A DNA stretch of 64,000 nt from Gammaproteobacteria bacterium MOLA455 (lineage in GTDB: Bacteria > Pseudomonadota > Gammaproteobacteria > Pseudomonadales > Porticoccaceae), in assembly GCA_000511875.1 (NCBI GenBank), contig AZIN01000001.1:875332-939331 (forward strand). The letters are read 5' to 3'. How positions within the stretch are numbered: the stretch's first letter is position 1; each line of letters starts with the position of its first letter. Shown here in pieces: positions 58,605 to 64,000 of this stretch. The position numbers and the translations under genes were made by a program. The notes under the pieces were generated by a model. It saw only the letters and a program-made list of their open reading frames with translations. It did no database searches and was not told the DNA's origin.

Positions 58605-59590
58605 AACGTCAGCGCCGCGAATTTCAGGAGGCCAGCATCTCGTTTCTCGACGTTATCAGCTGTGGCTTTGGCGCAATTGTGCTGTTACTGGTGATCGCCA
58701 AGGTCGGAGACCCCGGCGCCCTGGAAGAGGCAGAAAAGGCCTTGCGCGGCACAGTTAAAGAATTCCAACAGCAACTATTTGATGTGCGCGGTGAATCTGT
58801 GGTGCTCAACGATCAGCTCAAGTCGCGAAAGGAGCAGCTCTCAGAACTGCTTGACCGGGTGGCACGGCTCAAGGCCAAGCTCGCCAGCGTCGACAAACAG
58901 GCAGCGGCTATCTCCCTGTCTCAGGCACGAGAAACCGAACAGTTACAGCTGGTGATGCAAATCCTCACCGAAGAGATGGAGCGCCTGGTCGGTCCAGAGT
59001 TTAAACAGCAAAACAATCTGATCGGCGGCATCCCCGTGGACAGTGACTATATTATTTTTGTTATCGACACCTCCGGCAGCATGCAGGTAGCTGCCTGGGA
59101 ACGGGTAAAAAAAGAGATGATCAATATTCTCGATATTTATCCCGATGTCAAAGGTATACAGGTACTCAATGATATGGGCCAGTATATGTTCTCCGCCTAT
59201 CGCGAGCGCTGGATTCCCGACAGCCCAAAGATGCGCGAAGAGATCATTACCACCCTCGGCAACTGGGCACCCTTCAGTAACTCGAGCCCGGTGGAAGGCA
59301 TTAATGCCGCGATCCAAACCTTTTATCAACGAGAGCGCAAAATCAGTATCTACACTCTGGGGGATGATTTTCAGGGTCGCACTATTAGAAACGTGGTTCG
59401 CGCTGTAGACAAACTCAACCGTGCTCATCTTGGCGCCGACCGATTAGTCCGCATTCACGCCATTGGCTTTCCTGTGCATTTTGCTCGGGGCGGTGCACCC
59501 AGTCCATCGGCGATCAAGTTTGCCGCATTGATGCGTGAATTAAGTTACAACAACGGGGGAACCTTTATTGGCTTAAACAGCCTTAACTAA
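58601..59590 (+). CDS. Envelope cluster gene 10: second membrane-anchored vWA protein
   Basis: 329 residues from the ATG at 58601, which overlaps the previous stop (ATGA). It has the same plan as gene 9: helix with ISFLDVISCGFGAIVLLLVI (about 13-32), coiled coil (about 40-130), and a vWA domain with YIIFVIDTSGSMQ (DxSxS) and a SPVEGINAAI segment. The Thr/Asp positions are less standard (SNSS, LGDDF), so metal binding may differ from gene 9. The two vWA genes look like diverged duplicates. Confidence 0.8.
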   Translation: MKRQRREFQEASISFLDVISCGFGAIVLLLVIAKVGDPGALEEAEKALRGTVKEFQQQLFDVRGESVVLNDQLKSRKEQLSELLDRVARLKAKLASVDKQAAAISLSQARETEQLQLVMQILTEEMERLVGPEFKQQNNLIGGIPVDSDYIIFVIDTSGSMQVAAWERVKKEMINILDIYPDVKGIQVLNDMGQYMFSAYRERWIPDSPKMREEIITTLGNWAPFSNSSPVEGINAAIQTFYQRERKISIYTLGDDFQGRTIRNVVRAVDKLNRAHLGADRLVRIHAIGFPVHFARGGAPSPSAIKFAALMRELSYNNGGTFIGLNSLN

Positions 59591-59602
59591 AGGGATACGA
59601 AT

Positions 59603-60226
59603 ATGCCAACAACTAAAATAACAATTTTCTCAGTGCTACTAACAGTGCTTTTTATCAGCGGCTGCAGCTCTTCATCGCAGGTGCAGATCGACTCACAATT
59701 CCCCTCAGTGGTGTCAAAACCCAAGCCGGTTAAAGCCGCCATTGTCTTCAGTGAAGAGTTTAAAAGCTATATTGCCAACCCCAACAGCAAAACCAGTATA
59801 GATATGGGCAGCGCCCAGACCAAGCTGCTGAGCAATGCCTTTGCAGGCCTGTTTAAGCGGATAGAATTTGTCTCTGCAGCAACAGAGGTGAGTTTTGACA
59901 ACGCACTGGTGATTACGCCGTCAGTGCAGGAAGTGCAGGTCTCCACCCCGTCAGACACCTATCTCAACGTCTATGAAGTGTGGATCAAATACAGTCTCGA
60001 TATTAAAACCGCCGATGGCGATCAGGTGGATAGCTGGTTTATGCCCGCCTACGGCAAAACACCGGACTCCTTTATGCTCTCCAAAACCAATGCTATCGAA
60101 GAAGCCGCGGTGATCGCGCTGCGGGATGCCGGCGCCAAACTGCTGCTCGACTTCTATCGCATACCCAGTGTTTACAATTGGGTGGTCACAGAGCAGATAC
60201 CCCTCGATGAAAAGGAGGTCCAATAG
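59603..60226 (+). CDS. Envelope cluster gene 11: lipoprotein
   Basis: 207 residues. Signal sequence with lipobox FISGC (C about 21) followed by serines. The mature part is mostly beta with one helix, including VKAAIVFSEEFKSYI, VEVQVSTPSDTYLNVYEVW and MLSKTNAIEEAAVIALRDAG, a pattern I associate with DUF-type outer-membrane-assembly lipoproteins but cannot name. The stop touches the next start. Confidence 0.55.
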   Translation: MPTTKITIFSVLLTVLFISGCSSSSQVQIDSQFPSVVSKPKPVKAAIVFSEEFKSYIANPNSKTSIDMGSAQTKLLSNAFAGLFKRIEFVSAATEVSFDNALVITPSVQEVQVSTPSDTYLNVYEVWIKYSLDIKTADGDQVDSWFMPAYGKTPDSFMLSKTNAIEEAAVIALRDAGAKLLLDFYRIPSVYNWVVTEQIPLDEKEVQ

Positions 60227-60885
60227 TGAATAAATTAATCGCACTCTGTGCCGCAGCCCTGCTCGCTGGTTGCGGCGCAACCACCACCATCGACGAATAC
60301 CGTCCCAACAATCAGGTTTTGGATATTAATAGCGAACAGTCAGTGGTAATTCTCGGTCGTCGCGATGCCGGACATTATGATACTGACAGGGAGTTTATTG
60401 ACTGTGTCGCCAAAAAAATGCAAGGCGCGGATATAGGTGTATTCCCCGAACAGCAATTTGTCGATGCAATTTATCCCTGGTTTGAACCGCGCACCGCACC
60501 CAAAGGACTCAAGCGTTTGCGACGGCTTATGGAAGACACCGCGATCAAACAACAGATAGAGCACAACGGCATACGCTACTTGGTGTGGCTCGATGGTTCT
60601 ACCGAGACCCATGACAAAGGCGGTTCAATCAGCTGCGCCATAGCGCCAGGTGGTGGTGGCTGTTTCGGTTTCGCCCAGTGGGAGAAAAGCTCCATCTACG
60701 AAGCCATAGTTTGGGATATGACCAACCTTACGGAAAAGGGCCGATTGCGCGTGGACTCCTCAGGAACCTCCTACCTGCTTGGTGTGGTCGCACCAATACC
60801 CCTTTTGACACCGGTTAAAAATGATGCCTGCGCCAGTCTTGGCACCCAGCTAAAACAGTTCTTCACCTTAGATCAGCCCCTATGA
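60226..60885 (+). CDS. Envelope cluster gene 12: lipoprotein
   Basis: 219 residues from a GTG start that overlaps the previous stop by one base (TAGTG). The lipobox is LLAGC (C about 16). Mature part starts with TTTIDEYRPNN. Contains an odd small region SCAIAPGGGGCFGFAQWEKSS with two cysteines around a glycine run. No family recognised. The stop overlaps the protease start (ATGA). Confidence 0.55.
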   Translation: MNKLIALCAAALLAGCGATTTIDEYRPNNQVLDINSEQSVVILGRRDAGHYDTDREFIDCVAKKMQGADIGVFPEQQFVDAIYPWFEPRTAPKGLKRLRRLMEDTAIKQQIEHNGIRYLVWLDGSTETHDKGGSISCAIAPGGGGCFGFAQWEKSSIYEAIVWDMTNLTEKGRLRVDSSGTSYLLGVVAPIPLLTPVKNDACASLGTQLKQFFTLDQPL

Positions 60886-62372
60886 ATAAGTACCTAGCCC
60901 GACCATTGATCTGTCTCGTATTACTCGCCCCTGGGCAGGCGGCGGCAAAAATTACAGGGGCCGATTTCTATAAAGAAGTACTTCAGGGTACCCCGATCTA
61001 CGACGACCCGGCGCTGGACAGTTATATTAGAAAACTTGGCGAAGAGATCGTAGCCGAGTCAGAAATGGCCGGCGAAAAATTCATCTTCACCCTCCTCGAC
61101 TCCCCGGACCTGAATGCCTTCGCCACTAGGGACAACTATGTCTACGTCAATCGCGGCCTACTTAACTATGTTAGTAATGAGGCACAGTTGGTCTCGGTGC
61201 TGGCCCATGAAGTGGGTCATATCACCCGCAAACATGTCACCGGCCAGGAGGGCAAAGCCACAGGCGCCCAGATTCTCTCCACTGTAGCCGCAATACTCTC
61301 CGGCAGTGGTGAGGTCTATGAAGCAGGCATGGCATACGCCAACTCGTTGATTCGCGGTTACGGCCGGCGCAACGAGCTGGAAGCTGATGAAGCTGGTGCC
61401 GAATATATGGCCAAATTGGGCTATGCACCCAGTGAAATGATCAGCATGCTGTCGATAATGAAAGATTATGAACTGCTGCAAAAAGACCGCGCCAGAGCCA
61501 AAGGCGCCAGCAAGCAAACCTATCATGGTATTTTTTCCAGCCACCCGCGCAATGACTCACGGCTGCGCACAGTGGTGAGCAAAGCCAAAACTTTTCAGGC
61601 GCAACAGTCTCGTGGTGACGGCGCAGCAACCTACCGTCAGCTCACCGAAGGTTTGATCTGGGGGGAAAACTTTCTCGCCAAGGAGGTCAAACCTCAACGC
61701 TACTCGGATATGACACTGCGGGTGCGCTTCGATTATCCGGAGGGTTGGAAACAGACTAATGACAGCAAAACTCGCAGTTCAATTGGCACTTCAGTGAGTG
61801 TTGCAACCAGTGATGCAAGCGAGGCTAAAGACAGCACGTCAACCGACCCTTCAGACAACATTCCAGCCAGCAAACTTGAAACTGGGGATGCGAAATTGGC
61901 TATGCTACCCATAGCTCGCACTAGCCAGACGCCTGAAGAGTATCTCTACAACCATCTCAAGGTTGCAAAACTGGACCAGGGCAGCGCCATATCCCCAGCA
62001 GGGTTAAAAGGATTTAGCGGCATCTTGCCCGGTAATGGCGACAAGCCAGACAGTCGCATTGCGGTGATCTATTACAAGCGCAATGCCTATATCTTTACCG
62101 GAGAGGTGAGCAGAGCAGAACTCTTCCCTGAGGCAGACAAGCTGTTTAGACAATCGATCGCCACCTTTAGGCCGATTTCCCGCCGCGAGATCGACGGTCA
62201 AAAACCGAAGCGGATTCACTACGTCAAAGCAACCAACGCCACCACCTTTGAAAAGCTCGGCAAAGCCTTAAATCTTAGCCTATCTGAAGTCGACGACCTG
62301 CGTATAATCAACGGCCATTACCCCAGCGGCGAACCCAAGGCCGGTGATTGGATAAAGATTTTTAAACAGTGA
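60882..62372 (+). CDS. Envelope cluster gene 13: BepA-like M48 metalloprotease with LysM-like end
   Basis: 496 residues. Signal peptide about 1-22. Peptidase M48 domain with VLAHEVGHITRKH (zinc His109 and His113, catalytic Glu110) and the third zinc Glu in RRNELEADEAG (about 167). The following 150 residues are linker-like, with a Thr/Ser/Asp-rich patch. The last 50 residues (IHYVKATNATTFEKLGKAL... GDWIKIF) resemble a LysM peptidoglycan-binding domain. M48 members with this plan act in outer-membrane protein quality control. Possibly processes cluster components. Confidence 0.85.
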   Translation: MNKYLARPLICLVLLAPGQAAAKITGADFYKEVLQGTPIYDDPALDSYIRKLGEEIVAESEMAGEKFIFTLLDSPDLNAFATRDNYVYVNRGLLNYVSNEAQLVSVLAHEVGHITRKHVTGQEGKATGAQILSTVAAILSGSGEVYEAGMAYANSLIRGYGRRNELEADEAGAEYMAKLGYAPSEMISMLSIMKDYELLQKDRARAKGASKQTYHGIFSSHPRNDSRLRTVVSKAKTFQAQQSRGDGAATYRQLTEGLIWGENFLAKEVKPQRYSDMTLRVRFDYPEGWKQTNDSKTRSSIGTSVSVATSDASEAKDSTSTDPSDNIPASKLETGDAKLAMLPIARTSQTPEEYLYNHLKVAKLDQGSAISPAGLKGFSGILPGNGDKPDSRIAVIYYKRNAYIFTGEVSRAELFPEADKLFRQSIATFRPISRREIDGQKPKRIHYVKATNATTFEKLGKALNLSLSEVDDLRIINGHYPSGEPKAGDWIKIFKQ

Positions 62373-62379
62373 TAAGACC

Positions 62380-63153
62380 TTGATCAAACTACCCACAACG
62401 CGGCCTGGTTTCTTACTTTTACTGCTGGCTGTTGTTTTAGCCGTCAGTACGGCCGCCTATTGGCTTGCTAGAGACGTCCCCGAGCTCAATTCGTCAAGTG
62501 GCATTGATGCACTGACCAATGTCGACAGCGCGGCACTACAGCACCGTATCAACAGCAAACTATTTGGCGAAGCCATCACCGCCCCCCCTGGTATAGGCGC
62601 TGAGATTCATAGCACCACTGATACATTGGCTATGGACAAAAAATTGGCCGGATTAACCAAGAATGTCACCACTCAGCAGTTGCCCAGCGCCAATGCGCTG
62701 GCGGTATTTTACAAGCTTAATAAACAGCGCTATCGCAACCCATCCATATTTTGGCTTGAGGTGATTAGCTTCACCACAGCCAAACACGGCGGTCGTGTTT
62801 TCGAGAGAGCAGAGCAAGAACTGGATACAGAGCAACCACCAGTGGCAGACCTTAGGGATCAGCACTCTGCCATATCAACTATTGAGCTTGGAAATATCTA
62901 CGGGCAGCGCTTTGTCGACAGTTTGATGGAGATCGAGCAGGCTCCTTTAGAGAGCTCTATAGAGAGTTCTGTAAAGAGCAGAATAGAAAGCACATCTCTT
63001 CCCTGCTGGTACGGGCCCATCAGTTCATCCCTGGGAGCGCATTTGGTTTGTATCAAGAGAGTCACTTGGGGGGATTACCCACCCCTTGAAGAGGTGGAGA
63101 ATCAATTGATCAATGACTGGCGATTCTCAGTCACTCAGGACGCGTTTAATTAA
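62380..63153 (+). CDS. Envelope cluster gene 14: membrane-anchored parvulin-like (PpiC-type) protein
   Basis: 257 residues from a TTG start (no upstream ATG is in frame). One transmembrane helix (about 11-30). The later part resembles a PpiC/SurA-type parvulin-like domain: RYRNPSIFWLEVISF, a region with RFVDSLMEI, and CWYGPISSSLGAHLVCIKR, which corresponds to the parvulin closing motif GPISS..G.H.V.V. The catalytic residue pattern is weak, so chaperone activity is more likely than isomerase. It is the last gene of the plus-strand cluster, convergent with trpA. Confidence 0.6.
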   Translation: MIKLPTTRPGFLLLLLAVVLAVSTAAYWLARDVPELNSSSGIDALTNVDSAALQHRINSKLFGEAITAPPGIGAEIHSTTDTLAMDKKLAGLTKNVTTQQLPSANALAVFYKLNKQRYRNPSIFWLEVISFTTAKHGGRVFERAEQELDTEQPPVADLRDQHSAISTIELGNIYGQRFVDSLMEIEQAPLESSIESSVKSRIESTSLPCWYGPISSSLGAHLVCIKRVTWGDYPPLEEVENQLINDWRFSVTQDAFN

Positions 63154-63168
63154 CATCCTCTATCTAGA

Positions 63169-63936
63169 TCAGGCCATCAACTCAGTAAAGAACTTGCGCA
63201 GCGCAGGTGCACCGCCCTCTTGCCAAATTTTAAGTGCAGCCGTGCCAACGATCGCGACATCGGCATGGCCACGCAGTACATCTATATCGGCTTTACTGCT
63301 GATACCAAAACCCACACCCAGGGGAACATCAGTGTGCCCACGGCAGCGTTCAATCAGCGCCAGTACATCATCACCCATTTGGGTTTTCGAACCAGTGACA
63401 CCTTTTCGGGCAACCACATAGACCAATCCGCGACTGGCCTCGCCGAGCTTCGCCAAGCGTCTATCGCTAGTTGTCGGGGTCATCAAAATAATCGGTTCAA
63501 TGCCGGCTTCTTCCGAGAGCCGGTGCAACTTAGGTGACTCTTCAATGGGCAGATCAGGCAAGATATAGCCAACGCCACCAGATTCTTTAACCCGCTTTAC
63601 AAAGGCCTCTTCGCCCATTTTAAACGCCGTATTGTAATAACCCATCATCAATACTTTAAACGGGAAGCGTCCGCTGACCAATTTCATAAACTCAAAACAC
63701 TGATCAACCGTGGTACCGGATTTTAGCGACTGCTCATTAGCAAGCACAAAAAGCGGACCATCGGCACTGGGCTCAGAGAAGGGAAACTGCAGCTCCACCA
63801 GATCTACACCAGCCTCAGCCATAATCTCCAACTCTTGAAGATTCTCCTCAAAGGAGGGGTAGCCACAGACCACATGGGCCATCAGCAAAATATCTTTGCT
63901 CTGCTTGCGCTCGGCAATAAAACGTTGCAGACCCAT
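63169..63936 (-). CDS. trpA: Tryptophan synthase alpha chain, divergent type
   Basis: 255 residues. It releases indole from indole-3-glycerol phosphate. The catalytic pair is present: Glu in VDLVELQFPF and Asp in EPSADGP. The phosphate loop GLVYVVARKGVTGSKTQ and VGFGISS near the end are typical. It differs from common TrpA at FSEPSADGPLFV (usually FSDPLADGP) and HVVCGYPS. The ATG overlaps the stop of an upstream gene by one base (TAATG), with GGAG nearby, so the two are coupled. It belongs to a small TrpA subgroup, judging by these substitutions. Confidence 0.87.
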   Translation of the reverse strand: MGLQRFIAERKQSKDILLMAHVVCGYPSFEENLQELEIMAEAGVDLVELQFPFSEPSADGPLFVLANEQSLKSGTTVDQCFEFMKLVSGRFPFKVLMMGYYNTAFKMGEEAFVKRVKESGGVGYILPDLPIEESPKLHRLSEEAGIEPIILMTPTTSDRRLAKLGEASRGLVYVVARKGVTGSKTQMGDDVLALIERCRGHTDVPLGVGFGISSKADIDVLRGHADVAIVGTAALKIWQEGGAPALRKFFTELMA

Positions 63937-64000
63937 TAGTTGTTCTCCGCGCGATATTGATCAGCTTTGCCACCGATAAAGGACTTCCACTTGGCGTCGT
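63936..64000 (-). CDS. 3' end of the gene upstream of trpA (possible TrpB2-type gene)
   Basis: Only the last 20 codons are in the window: DAKWKSFIGGKADQYRAENN and a TAA that overlaps the trpA start. The usual trpB end (a GRGDKD-derived tail) is not there. The string D-x-x-x-W/Y-x-x-(F/Y)-(I/L)-x-G-K-x-x-x-Y resembles the C-terminus of TrpB2-type (pyridoxal phosphate) beta chains. A NIPSNAP-like end is another option. Too short to decide. Confidence 0.35.
   Translation of the reverse strand, partial: DAKWKSFIGGKADQYRAENN

Overview
The window looks like chromosomal DNA of a marine gammaproteobacterium. I infer a SAR92/Cellvibrionales-type heterotroph from gene content, not from any search. The pointers are a queA-tgt-secD-secF block, rlmJ, priA, the RimK-like / inactive-transglutaminase / retropepsin trio, a large TonB-dependent receptor, a GH16 laminarinase-type lipoprotein, and amino-acid and polyamine catabolism genes. 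Genes are densely packed, ATGA or TAATG overlaps are common, and TTG or GTG starts are used.

Layout. 1-9.3 kb is an amino-acid catabolism block: a partial membrane-anchored amidohydrolase, glutaryl-CoA dehydrogenase, a protein kinase-like protein, the branched-chain 2-oxoacid dehydrogenase genes (E1alpha, E1beta, E2, no E3), a divergent Lrp-type regulator and a leucine dehydrogenase. 9.3-13.5 kb is regulatory: a FixL-like kinase lacking the haem histidine, a FixJ-like regulator, an FNR-type regulator with all four cluster cysteines, and a small PilZ-like protein. 13.9-17.5 kb is the ATP-grasp / transglutaminase-7TM / retropepsin cassette, whose ligase carries an 11-copy SAEGS(L/P) tail. 17.6-22.7 kb is secF, secD, tgt and queA, with yajC missing from its usual place. 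22.8-23.2 kb holds a tRNA-Leu(CAA) whose 5' part and leader are duplicated around a hairpin-rich insert. 23.4-30.9 kb mixes an XRE regulator with a clear operator, a lectin-like/DUF3047 protein, rlmJ, trhO, a GH16 enzyme, pyrF, lapA and rpmE, together with gene remnants. 31-46.7 kb has priA, a SPOR protein, a gamma-glutamylpolyamine synthetase-type GS, a TPR-sulfotransferase, a TonB receptor, an omega-aminotransferase, an NhaC antiporter, two metallopeptidases and a class V aminotransferase. A CaiB-type CoA transferase follows.

48.3-63.15 kb is the most unusual region. It is a 14-gene, all-plus-strand, tightly packed probable operon. It encodes a TolQ/ExbB/MotA-type proton channel, two membrane-anchored vWA proteins that share a FLD..(A/S)CGFGA transmembrane start, a possible actin/Hsp70-fold protein, a membrane-anchored PEGA protein fused to a cysteine-less formylglycine-generating-enzyme domain, TPR proteins (one with a TonB-C-like end), several lipoproteins, a BepA-like M48 protease with a LysM-like end and a parvulin-like protein. 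I infer an envelope-spanning, ion-driven machine in which vWA proteins take the place of ExbD/MotB. I do not recognise it as a named system. The window ends with a divergent trpA and the 3' end of an upstream gene that may be a TrpB2-type gene.

The region also holds several decayed genes (response regulator, S74 chaperone domain, probable arginine decarboxylase) and four short tandem-repeat arrays, three of them with an 18-bp period.
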